From Antedon mediterranea (taxonomy: Eukaryota > Echinodermata > Crinoidea > Comatulida > Antedonidae), in contig NC_092672.1 in assembly GCF_964355755.1 (NCBI RefSeq), positions 13,140,501 to 13,204,500 of the forward strand: DNA of 64,000 nucleotides, given 5' to 3'. Position 1 is the stretch's first letter; each line of letters opens with the position of its first letter. The translations under genes and the position numbers were made by a program. Positions 42,001-53,300 of this stretch are shown in pieces. The notes beneath the pieces were generated by a model. That model made no database searches. It saw only the letters and a list, made by a program, of their open reading frames with translations, and was not told where the DNA came from.

Positions 42001-44863
42001 ATTAAATCGAATTTATGATTTTCCCCGAATAGAGGTGGTTTTCACAAATTGTTTTACATTATATAAACATATACACGTCGTAGTGATGTATCGTTACATG
42101 TACTGTACTATTTCAATCGACTTGGACGGTGATAGTTTCAACAAAGTATTACATTGCAATGTTTTACTGTGTTTAGTGGTATATTATTTGTAAAACATGA
42201 AAACAGTTAATATTTTGTTACTAAATAGATAAAGAATATATTTAAAAATTGTTCCTCTTTGCACCCATCCTCTTCCCCCATCCCTCAACCCTAATGTTAC
42301 ATACAAAACACAAATTAAGTTTGTTTAAATTTGACTTAAACAATTGGTCTCATTTTGTGACAAGTTTCTCTTTCGGAAGTAATTCCCAGGGTGCTAATTT
42401 TAGTTGAGTACATAAATCACAGTGTCTATTTATTCGTTCCTGTAAACGACATGTATTTGTCCTGCGGTACGTACATTTGAAATCGCAGTTTTTTAACGCT
42501 GAAATTATTATGTATTCGAGAACCATATGTGGGCACGACCTAGATGGTACGCGAGCGAAGCGAGCGTACCATCTAGTACTGCAAATTAATAAAGATCAAA
42601 TTAAATATACGCCATATAGTATTATAAAATTACATAGGGAGATTTGATGATAAGACATTTTTCGAATGAAATCGCGATAGCTGAGTTTTATTGAGTAAGC
42701 TTGCAGGAATAACTGTAGGCTATCTTCCTGTGTCCTGTTAGGACCGAGATGTCTGCCCATGTTGCAAGCCGTACCATAATGTCTTCTTTCTTGGGCCCAC
42801 TCTGTCACGGCAGTTAGTTTCAAAAGATGATTAAATTAAATAATGTATTAATAATTATTAGGATGGTATTCATTTGAATAAACGCCTCTCCAATAAAACA
42901 TCACTTTGAATAATAAACCCCCCCCCCCCCCCCAACCCAACTATCTAATAAACGTCCATCCACATATTTATAACAACACAATTATACGGTACTATTTTTA
43001 GTAGAATTCACCGCACTGTTATCTACTATTTACCAAGCATTTGTTATTCTTTTTTAGCACTTTTCATATCTATTAGAGGATTTCATTTGATTATAAATGT
43101 TACCATATTATTAAAACTACAAAATTTAACATATATCCCTCGAATAAGCACCTCCCTCAAATGACCTCCGCCTCCCCAAAGGGCCCTACCAAACAATAAA
43201 AACTGTACTTTAAAATGTTATTAATCATCTAAAACACTGTGAAACAAAATAGTTTAGTTTTACGAATGTCAAGCATTTTCAATATGGTAACTGACAGAAA
43301 ACGTAGAACATTATCATTCCGAAAACCATCGTCTACACTTCCTAGAGGGGGAGCGAGTGAAGCGAGCTCACCCTCTAGTAACTGTAATTTTAGTACAATT
43401 TAATACAAAATCAAATATAGACTAGAATATAATAGAGCACTGGAAGGTAAGATTTACTAAGATGAATTATCAATTACAGAACCTCTTGATTCGCCAAAGA
43501 TAGAAACATTGTCAACCATCAAGAAAACTATTGTAGTAAAATGGAAGGTGGGAATTTTCAATCATTTTTTTAATTACCTTATTGTTGTTGTAACTTAATA
43601 ATACATCCATTTTTGGAGCTAATGTATTAGCCAATGCCAGTCACAAGTATATAGCCAGTATCGAATTTTGATCGATCAACTTTTAAATGTTAATAATAAT
43701 GTAAACGACATTTTACTGTAGTTAAGTTTACTTTTTTCGAAGGCTGTAGATTTCAATCCTACACGGCTGCAGTGTGACAGTTTAATACATTATGACGTTG
43801 GTTACCAAACTGGGATTAACGACGCTTGGGAAACATTTCAAGTTAATTATGATCAGACCGAAGCAACTATTAACTTTTTAGATTATGACATGGTATATCA
43901 AGTTAGAGTTAGGGCAGTGAATACAGCAGGAATTACAGGACCATGGAGTGAAATATGGACAATTAAAATTCCAGAAAATAAAACAGGTCAGGTTTCGTTC
44001 TTTATAATTGACAATAACTCAGCATTAGTGCGCTCACCGGTAAAAAATTAAAATGCCAGGACATTTCAAACAATAGTAAAGGATATTTTGAAATAGTTGT
44101 GTTTGTTACTCTTGTTTCGATACTTTTTTCCATCTTCTAACTCTCATCTACTAGGCCTAAGTAAACGGATTGCTTATACATTGAATTGCACTCATCTACA
44201 AACGAATTATTTATACATTTGCTTTCATCTACTAAATTATTTAATTGTTTATACATTTTCTTAATTAGGATCAAAGATAGCTATATATGTGCTCTCATCA
44301 GTTGTCGCATTGTTAGTTATTTCTACCGTTGTGGTTCTTTGAGGTATGTGTCGAATGACCCTGGCTAGACCTATATTGTAATTAATTGTATTCATTTGAA
44401 TAATCAACTGAAACTTACAACCTTTCATCTCTCATCAGTAACGCCATAACATTATTTAAACCTTTATCATTGAGTAATAACTATGCTTACTAATTCCTAT
44501 TTCAGACGAATGAAACACCAGGTTAACGGATATAAAAAGGATTATGGGAACGTTCAGATTAACACAATATCAAAGCCGTCACAAAATTACCAAGACGACA
44601 GTTACACTTCACTGCAAAAAGAAGCGCGTTGTTTGGCAGAATCTCCGAACAATACCTACGAACAAGAAACCCCAAAAGACGAGATATTTTATTTGAACGT
44701 TACCAATTTATCTCAAAATAAACAAACAGAAGACGCCATAGCCGATACTGATACAACGTATGATGAAATCTGTGTTGGCGGCATAGAGAAGGAAAGAGGA
44801 ACTGATGCACGAAAAAAACCTCTGGTGCCTAAGAAACCAACAATTACGAATGACAAAGAATAA
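27025..44863 (+). CDS. Gene B: Tie-like receptor copy with premature stop after the membrane helix
   Basis: Exons: 27025-27091, 28273-28641, 29155-29409, 29946-30077, 30599-30733, 31361-31492, 31597-31761, 31926-32246, 32361-32765, 33201-33446, 33536-33670, 37664-37810, 38646-38771, 39017-39166, 39541-39837, 43480-43547, 43743-43986, 44269-44343, 44506-44863. Domain order is as in gene A. Exon 9 is 6 bases longer and exon 15 is 3 bases shorter, both in frame. Exon 18 has lost 7 bases compared with A and C, so the frame meets TGA at 44340-44342 and the protein ends right after the hydrophobic helix (1155 residues). The tail exon is still open and nearly unchanged, so the lesion is recent, under unusual selection, or an assembly error. 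It diverges most from A and C in the second module (for example EGF2b). Introns 11 and 15 are swollen by transposons. Confidence 0.8.
27465..27769. mobile_element. TTAA MITE (305 bp) in gene B intron 1
   Basis: Inverted ends AGATGTATTGTGTCC and GGACAATACATCT, with TTAA on each side (27461-27464, 27770-27773). Gene A has the empty site with a single TTAA (2194-2197), so the target duplication is seen directly. Gene C carries the same insertion. Confidence 0.85.
30475..30543 (-). mobile_element. Short SINE/LINE tail fragment with (AAT)n
   Basis: A run of AAT units followed by TTTTTATAGCGCACATACC and GTGCTCAAGGCGC. This matches the common 3' end of CR1/L2-related retroposons, read on the minus strand. 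It is absent from the same intron in gene C. Confidence 0.55.
30762..30927. repeat. 166-bp structured repeat, copy 1
   Basis: Runs from TCGTGAGGTAATTTCCCG to ACTATACTTCGGCTTTA in intron 5 of gene B. Three copies in the window share the same ends (see 33725-33890 and 51001-51168). The minus strand can fold: AAGCC.GAAGT pairs with ACTTC...GGCTT, and GTACTGGTTGGG pairs with CCAAACCCAGTAC. No poly(A) or simple-repeat tail. Not recognised as a known RNA or SINE. Confidence 0.7.
33725..33890. repeat. 166-bp structured repeat, copy 2
   Basis: Same ends as the copy at 30762-30927 but in a different intron (gene B intron 11), so it is an independent insertion. It directly abuts the truncated edge of the Harbinger remnant. 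Confidence 0.7.
33891..35089 (-). mobile_element. Harbinger (PIF) transposase element, truncated and broken
   Basis: On the minus strand, 34946 down to about 34640 encodes the N-terminal part (KRRKRKWVNEVCSERKKFGQ, FFNYFRMTPHQYG, ISAEERLSICLRY). After an apparent intron (donor AAG/GTACGG, acceptor TTTTAG) it continues as YLATGDSYPT, FAYRVGKSTICKI, WNFPNCIGAIDGKH and VDADYCFSFIDVGNYG down to 33897. The DDE residues in IDGKH and DVG are present; the third acidic residue lies beyond the truncated edge. A W-to-stop change sits between RSD and KQIAEEF. The right end GGTGTGAATGCCCC is followed by TTA (35090-35092), as expected for a Harbinger terminus. Direct repeats AACGG.(A/G)CAGGTGTGAATG lie at 34984 and 35068. 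Confidence 0.85.
35132..37440. mobile_element. 2.3-kb DNA element with perfect 31-bp terminal inverted repeats
   Basis: The left terminus at 35132-35162 (begins CATGGAGTAAAG) and the right terminus at 37410-37440 are exact reverse complements over 31 bases. A seven-base direct repeat TTTCAAA flanks it (35125-35131 and 37441-37447). The inside has no recognisable transposase; it holds a G run near 36890-36906 and AT-rich sequence. Superfamily is unclear. Confidence 0.85.
37811..38645. other. Gene B intron 12, nothing recognised
   Basis: About 0.8 kb of AT-rich sequence without the LINE found in C or the 5S-like and TTAA elements found in A. Confidence 0.6.
40235..43378 (+). mobile_element. 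Helitron, non-autonomous, with a second Helitron inside
   Basis: Begins TCTATATATAAATTATGG after host A (40234) and ends in CTAG before host T (43379). Genes A and C have the empty site (...GTATATCTTAACTGTAAT). The 3' end carries a palindrome CTAGAGGG...CCCTCTAG around GCGAGTGAAGCGAGC. No Rep/helicase frame is visible. A C-run lies near 42918-42935. Confidence 0.8.
40757..42576 (+). mobile_element. Inner Helitron, 1.8 kb, non-autonomous
   Basis: Begins TCTATATATAAATTTACG after A (40756) and ends CTAG (42573-42576) before T. The terminal palindrome CTAGATGGTACGC...GCGTACCATCTAG encloses GAGCGAAGCGA. Same termini as the outer element, so the two belong to one family. Confidence 0.75.
44269..44343 (+). 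CDS. Gene B exon 18: membrane helix with 7-base deletion and TGA
   Basis: A reads GTTCTTAACAAATTGAG and C reads GTTCTTGACAAATTGAG before the GTATG donor, while B reads GTTCTTTGAG. The seven missing bases bring TGA (44340-44342) into frame after VVVL, one base before the donor. The stop-transfer cluster NKLRRMKR and the whole tail are lost. Confidence 0.9.
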
Positions 44864-47124
44864 CACAATCTGTAGGCGTATAACACATGAAAAATCTTTG
44901 AATGCATTCTGCTTATGCAGTAAATATGTCATAAATATGGCTACATAGTTTTCTATAAAATATATAATTTCTTGAATCGCAGTGACCAAGTTACGATTAA
45001 CGCGTTTTTATTAAATATTAAAATGACTTGAGTGGTTTTATCTGTTTTTTTTTTAAATTTATAATAATAGGTAAACCAAAATATATGCTAATTCTGCCAA
45101 GTGAAATACTGTTTATGAATGATTTCTTTTCTTTTTTGTGGGGATTTCACATTTCCTTTTTATCATTATTATATTGAAAACAATTGTTATAATGGCAAAC
45201 ATGAAAAACAATGCACATCCAAAATTAACTTAAATATGTATTGTCCCTAGAAACACAAACAATGAAGGTCAAAATATTCTAAATTTAAATTGGCCATATC
45301 AAAGTAATATTAAAGTTATTCACTTTAAGTCGAAAATTCGAGCCAAAAACAACAAGTTTACGTAATTAACAGGTAGATTAATTTGATTACATTTCGTCTG
45401 GAAAATCGTCGCGAGCGAAAGTAAACAAAGATTTCAAACCATGAGTATGCACGATGCTAATTAGGGTTGTTTACAACTCGTCACGGTTGATGAGAAGGTG
45501 TTTTCGATTGCGCGGAAATTCTATGATTATGCATAGAGAGTAGCCGTTGCATTATGAGATATATTTTGATCGAAACCTTTGACTGGAAGTCAAAGTTATT
45601 TTTTGAAAAAAAACGTCTGTATTTCAGTTAAATTATTTTTTTTTCGACAAATTTTTTTGGTGAAAGTTAATAACTATTATGATACTTCAAAATGACCCAC
45701 TTTTTTCGAAATCTTTTATTTTTATTTTTAATGGATGAGCTAATGCAATGTTTTATTACGTATTACAAGTATTTGTAAACACGAACTTTGTTTTAATGCA
45801 TATCCAAATGCAGGATTAGGTTTCTATCTCAACTTTCCTACATATATAAATATTATAATTATGTAGTATCGTATGGTATTACATCATTGTTTTCTTTTAC
45901 ATATTATAGTAATGTCTCTTCATCTCTTAATAGCCTTTTGAATAAATATGTTATATTACTGTAAAGGTTACTCTTTGGTTAGGTGTCATTTATAGAACGA
46001 CGTAATATAGTACAATATAAATACGTAGCAAGATTGTTAGGCTAATTGTATGTATTTGTAACAGGCCACGGTTGAAACTAACTACTAACTAACTAACTAA
46101 CTAACTACTGCCACAACAGAACAAAATATTTTGCTAACTTGAAAATCGGGTCGTCATTTCCATTTTCTTGTACATAATGTAGTTGCTTTTAGTATTGTTG
46201 ATACATTGTTGTAGGCCTAAAATTCGAAAGGGGGACTTTAAAACAATCAAACGTTACTGCTGTGACGCAATTTATTACGTTACACGACTGTCCTTCTGCT
46301 TTGAGCCATTTTTTACTTTTATATTATAACACCTAAATCTATCCCTGTCATTTGGGTCACATGGTGTGAATAGTACGCAAATAAAATTCTCATACGGAAA
46401 AATATTACTCTGATTCTGAACATGAAATATAACAGCGCCGACAAATGTTAAATTTATAACAATATTAAACACTTACTGAGTGCTGGCGGAATGTTTTGAT
46501 AGAATACACGTACTAATTTAGACTAAAAACCATTTAAATTAGCTTTAGATCGTTTATATGATTTTGATTTTTGATTAATTAATGGAAACTCTTAAGACAT
46601 GGAATCGTTGGAAAAACAGAGTTAGCCTAGATCAGTTTTAGTTACCTGGCTAAGTTTCGTAATGGTATCACCAGGGGCGCAGCCAGTGGGTAGTCACGGA
46701 AAGACCTCGATATAAAATTATAATAAATATTTTAGATGTATATTTGGGATATAAGCGGATACATACCCGTATCTAAATATTATCTAAAGCAGTATATTGT
46801 CAAATCAACAGTGCCTGTTTGTAAAACCTGTGCTACACTGTTCCTCTCTTTTGTTATTGCTCTGTATAGCCTAATAAAATGTATGCAATCAGTTATTATT
46901 CAGTTTGTTTGTTATTATTCTTATGTGATCCTGTTCCTGTGAGTGTGTTTGTATTGGTTTATTATCTTAAACCAGCTTCTAAGTTGTATATTGACTTGTT
47001 CTCATTCTTGAAAAGCATTTTGTAAAATCCGGATAAACATAAACATTTTTGTAGATTATATTCTACTACTATTTCGTTAAGATGAACTATTATTTGTTTT
47101 GCTATATCTTCCGTAAAATTTACC
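44864..47124. other. Spacer between genes B and C
   Basis: The first half matches the downstream flank of C (62953-64000); the second half matches the flank upstream of gene B. It includes a TTAA MITE from 45234, whose right end is lost near 45730, and a (CTAA)n run at 46078-46108. No gene is seen. Confidence 0.6.
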
Positions 47125-47314
47125 ATTGGAGCGTAATTTTGTTGATATGAACTCCTTTTGTATTTTCCTATTGTCTGATTTACTCCCTGGAGTGAGGGTG
47201 ACTATGTAAAAAAAGTTACAAAGCCACACGGAAATGAACGTATAATAATGAATTCAATTTCAAAGATAAACTAGTTACACTTAGTTAATCGTCACATACT
47301 TACTGCTTACTACC
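47125..47314 (+). promoter_or_regulatory. Conserved 5' flank / putative core promoter of gene C
   Basis: Same layout as before A and B: palindrome at 47180-47195 and TATAATAA at 47241-47248, 74 bases before the ATG. Confidence 0.5.
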
Positions 47315-50300
47315 ATGTTGAACGCTAAAGAGTATCTAAGTCTGGCAATTCTGACATTTGGTGCGTCAATGATGTCTGCAGGTTAGTAACCATCTTTTTG
47401 CAAAACGTTATATATTTTTTTATTTTGAAAAATATTTGTGTCCTATTTAAATTGCATATCGTTTATTTTAGTTTGCCACAAATCAATAAGTTTTACTTAG
47501 TCTCAAGAGTAGTAGGTTACACTATTATTATAATTATTGTTGGAGAGACACACCTTACCGGTGACAGCGTTTGTTTAATGCTTTTGTCTTTCCTCGGCCT
47601 CGTGTCTTGTTTTTCATATATATATATATATATTTTTATGTTTTTTTTGTAATTATTATTTATGAATAAAATAAATAAATAATAAATAAATAAAATGGGC
47701 ACTGTGATACATCTACATTGAAAATCAAATCATATTGGAAATTAATTAATTACCTTAAAGATGTATTGTGTCTCTGAAAAATAAACCATTTTTTAATCCA
47801 CTCTGACAAAAAAAATGGATCGAAACAAATTGTATTTACATGAAAAAAATGTAATTGAATAATAATTTAAAGCAAAAAATGGTAAAATTGGCTGCCAGCC
47901 AATGGGGTTTTGGTTGAGTTTAACCATTTATTTTGTAATTTTATAAGTTTTATATCGTTTTTAATCCCCATAAGCAATTAACTTTATTAAAACTACAAAA
48001 TAATGTATTCAAAGTCTGATTTAAACAATCTTCATCTTTCATGTTTTGGAGGACAATACATCTTTAATCAATTTAAACAGAAGCTAGTATCCTACTCCGC
48101 CTTCTCATTAGATGTACGTACTAATATTTCGTACACCAATAAATTTGCTGTAATGTTTATAAACTTTAGTATTTTTTAACATTATTTGTATATTTCTTGC
48201 ATAATTTTACCTGTAATTGTGTTCTTTAATTCCATGGAAGACTAAAATAATATACAATTGTATGTATTAACAATGCCGTTTCACGGTTTATGTTTTTTTT
48301 ATATTTGTATTGACTTGGTTTAATTTGATCCAATTGCCTTTAAAATAAAATTGTACACAGTAATAGAGATCTGTTATTCCTGGAGTACGGTGATTACTTA
48401 AGCACAATGGCAGTATACAAATAAAAAAAGTGTTTTTGAAGAGTTGACGTGATGTTATTGTTTTTTTTTTTGTGATGGGAAGTTTTACTAAAATTTGTAC
48501 CATATTTTGTTTTTAGCCAATACCACAATTGTATCTATACGTAAATAAGATACAATATTATATATTACAGATGTTTTGGATTTCACAATAGTGGTTAATA
48601 GTGCCGTGGTTGATGCAAACGATGAGGTTAATTTTGGTGGATACCTACATAAATCAGAAGAATCAACATCAATATTTCTAGGTCAAAATATCCTTACAGA
48701 AACTGATTCTAATGAAAATGAAGTGGAATGGACGGATGGTGATAACCCGCCGATAGTCTTAGATAATTCATTCTTTCCAACTGGAACAAGTTTAGGCACA
48801 GAAACGACTTCAGAATACCAGGCTTTGATAATGACAATGCCCAACAGTAGTGGTATTGCAAAAGTAGGATCGTTTTACGGAAAAGCAATGGCTCAAAACA
48901 AAGAAGAATTTATACCTTTTGTTATTCTAAATTCAAATGGTAGTTTTCTATTTTTGTTTTTGGTTTCATTTTCTATAGACTGATCGTCTGAAATGGTATG
49001 GGGAAAGGAAAAGTCATCGGCATCAATAACAATACAATTATAAACACGTCTATATTTCATATGCCTTATAGTATAAGATCATTTTAAAGACCAAAATAAT
49101 ATTCAGTCTTGTGTAAAGTCTATACTTCCATGCTTAAACATTGACCCGACACGATTGACATGATCTTTTTTTTTTCTTTACGCCTTCCGTCGGACAATAT
49201 TAACGATGGCGACAGGTACATGAACTCATTTAGACATAAACTGCATACATCTCACGCCGCGTGTATTGTTTTTCGTTCTTAATCTCTATTTTCCATTCTT
49301 ATTACTTGTAATGTCTTTCTTCTATTTATTTTGTTGTTACATTATTGTTGTTATGGTATGCGTAATGTAACTGTAACAAAAATGAAACTAAAACATTAAC
49401 AACTTAATATAATTAATATAATAATGAATTTTATTCAACACTGTTTTCCGCATAGCAACTGTTGTTCCTAAGTATCGATCTTTAACTGCAAGCATCGGTG
49501 ATGATTTGACAGGCTTAATAATGGTAACCAGCTATGGGACAGGTAGTTACAGGTGGCGACATAATGGCAGAAATGTTATAACCTCATACAATGGTAAAAG
49601 TAGCCTTGAATTGACCAACGTTCGTATGGCAGATGCGGGTGTATATGAGTGTTACTTACATGAAACAGGAAGAGACGGAAGGCATGCCATTATTCAAATA
49701 AATGTTAAAGGTATGCATGATCTTATAAACTTTAAAAGCAAATGATTGTTTAGAGTGTAGCATTGTAGTGTTCAACTATACTAACTTGTTGAAGGTTTGG
49801 TTTAATAAAAAGTTTGAATCTAACAATGTAATGCAACTTATGAATAAGCGACTAATAATTATGGTGTTAATATGTTATGTACGAAAATTACGCAATATCT
49901 GGAATATACAATATGAAAATAACTATAATTAAAACGGAATATGACAATTTTTAAAATAGCTGAAAACACATGAGGCCTGATACTGATTTTTGTAAAAATC
50001 AACAATTAAGTATTCTGCATGTCAAAAGCGACTTTAAAGAGAAGGGAATCAAAGGGGAACAAAGGAAATGATAAAATTGCATGTAGAAGAATATGTTGGC
50101 TGATTTGAGCGTTTGGCCAATAGAAGAACTTTGAAGCCATGTGATAACTTGTGTAATCAATAAACGATAGACGTTTGATTATAATCTGATAAAGCCTGAA
50201 TTGTGTAAAAGAAAGACTGAACCATAGTTATTATAAGGATTATCTTATATCAAATTTTTCGAATAGGATGTTCGAAAAGGAAGTGGGGAACAGATTGTGA

Positions 50301-53300
50301 TTTAAATTGTCCTGTATGTTACAACGGTGGAATATGCGATCACATTACCGGCTTGTGTATCTGCGCGGCTGGGTTCGAAGGTGTTGATTGTTCAAAAGGT
50401 AAGGTTTACATGCAATTTGTTTTACATTTTTATGTAAAGTACATAAATGATTTTGTCCAAATAACGTCACTGATTGCTGTCTATCTATTGTACAGTTGAC
50501 ATGGTACCGTTTTGGACCCCATAAACAGTAACTACATGTGTTGTGTGGTATGTGTAGGCCTACTGTGTAGGCTTTATGCCTACTAGCAGTGGTACTTGTA
50601 TGGAAGCTAAATATTATGGTTATCATTCCTTTGATATTTGCCATATGAGAACCATTATCATTTTAATATTTAATCATTTTGCTTTGTATTTATATACCAT
50701 CTATTTACTTTCAACAAATCGGCTTAGAACAGTTATCAAGGAATAAATGAACAGTGATAAACACCGTTTTTAGAAGTTTGGATGTATTTCTGTATAAGTC
50801 GCATGTTTTATTACTCAACCGAGGCTTTGTATTTCAGGTTGTGAATCGTCGAACTGGGGAAGAGAGTGTTCTATAAATTCTGTAACAGGACACATTGGAA
50901 AGACGTTTTGCCCTCCACGTCCACTCAGTTGCTCTTGTTATGCTGGGTACACTGGACATGGATGTGATCAAGGTAGTGAAACGTATTAGATATCGTTATG
51001 TCGTGAGGTAATTTCCCGATTGATCGTAATCAAAACGGTACACTGGGTTTGGTCTACTAGCGTTCCTGCTCCCAACCAGTACATCCATTCATAGAAGCCT
51101 TAATGAAGTAAGCCTACCTGGTGGTGGCCATAGAACGGTCCCGAGATAACGACTATACTTCGGCTTTAGTCGATAGAAGATTGAATAAATTGTTAGAGAT
51201 AGAGTATACGATGTTATGATTATGTGTAGATATGTGATTTGTTCTTTTTATTCAAATGATGTTATGTATTTAATAAATTTGTTATAACAATTAATTAAAT
51301 TATCATAGATTTCATATTATTATTATTATTAATAAATTTTTGATATATTATTATTATTATAATATTAATAAAAAGATATTTGTTAAGTTTAAATTTTAAA
51401 ATATAGATATAAGGAAGAAAAACAAAGAGATTATGGAGCGGCTGTACCAGAATATACAACACTAAGTATTGTAAAGTTAATATATTAAAAATTTAGGCGA
51501 TCTTGTCAAAGGTCAAGCGCCTTAAGCCTGCCGCGTTTCGATATTCAATATTGAACTTGAATAGGTTTGTATCTCAAAAATGTATAATTCAAACTACTGT
51601 AGTAAATAAACCAAAGCGTATAAACTGACACTCTTGTCTTAAGTTGAAATAAATAATAAATATAAATAACTTTTTAATTATGCATAGAATGTATACTGGG
51701 AATGTATGGTCCGGACTGCGCATGTGTTTGTCATTGTCCGACGAATGTGTGCGATAGGCATAAAGGATGTGCTGAAGATTCTGAGTGTTATCCGGGATAT
51801 GCAGGAAAGACATGTCTAGGTGAGTGTAACATCAGTCAACGATCGTTACTTTTTTATCTATACAAATGCATTTATGATTGTTAATATCAAACAATTAAAC
51901 TTGTTTAATATTTTACAAATCAGAACACCTCTCCTGTCCACCTGGTATGTTCGGTGAATTTTGTCAATATACTTGTCATTGTGAGAGTAAGAAAACAGAC
52001 ACAATAGGAGGCTGTGACAAACATACTGGAGAATGTTTAAATGACGTCAGCTGTGCTAGTGGATGGGCTGGGTCTGATTGTCAAATAGGTGAATTAGTTT
52101 ATATTCAATAAATCGTATAAGATTTTTTTATTTGTAGTTCGATCATCAATTAAAACAAATAAGCAATGCTCATATGCATACATTTTAATATATTATTTAC
52201 TCACTAAATATTAATAGTATAAATAAATTTGATCCGAATTTCATTTTTTTTCTTACACGATTTTATCGTTGAACAGTCGTCGTTATGTAACACAATATTC
52301 TTTAAAACATTCAGACTTTATCATTATCAGCTTTGCCAATTCTCAAACGTAACCCAACTACAAGTGTTACCGAAAACAGTATAACTATAAGCTGGGAACC
52401 ATGGACGAGTAGTATTGACTACGGAACCGGACCCGTCACAAAATACCAAGTAATCTATCGGACACCACCGAACTCTGGATTTCCTTTTATATTATGGCGG
52501 GAAGTAAATGTGGACGATTTAATGCGAGTGGACATTGATGATTTAGAACCAAGAACTAACTATGAAATAAGAATTATTTTACATAGGCAGATTGATGGAG
52601 AGAATTATACATCAATTGGTTCAAGTAAAATAGTTGTTACCTCAGGAGAAGGTAAGAAAGATATACTAACTCATTTGCAAGATATATTTTATTACCGTTT
52701 TTATACAAGTGATATTATAGTCAAGTCAAGTCAAGTATAATCTTTATTCGTTCCCACAAGGAGAAAATTACATTGCTCGTCTTCAAATACATCATAATTA
52801 CAATATATAAAATAACATGACAATACAACAATACCAATATTAAAAACTCACAACAAGAACATATTATTACATATTATTTCATGGTGCTCATCTGGATGAA
52901 TGTCGCTGATGTCTCCTGATACCTGTGGGCAGAAAGGAGAAAAGATATCGGTTTGTCTCCGCAGCCGCGGATCGCAATCTTCCACTGCGAGCACTCCTGA
53001 GACAGCCTAAATCGGAATTCACAGGATGACTTTCATCCCTCAACACCATCCCAAAAAGCCTGTCCAGGTTCTCGCAATAAACTTAATCCACCGACTGCTG
53101 ACACAAACCAGACATCCTCTCAACCCTTCTTACCACACGATCAATTCTACCCTTATCTCCCTCTGTAACATTTCCACCCCACCCTGCAATACAATATTTC
53201 CAAACCCCAACAATAATAGACTGATAGAATGTAATCAAAATATTATTATTTACACTGAACTTGTTTTATTACTACGGAGAGTAACATATTTTGGTTATTT

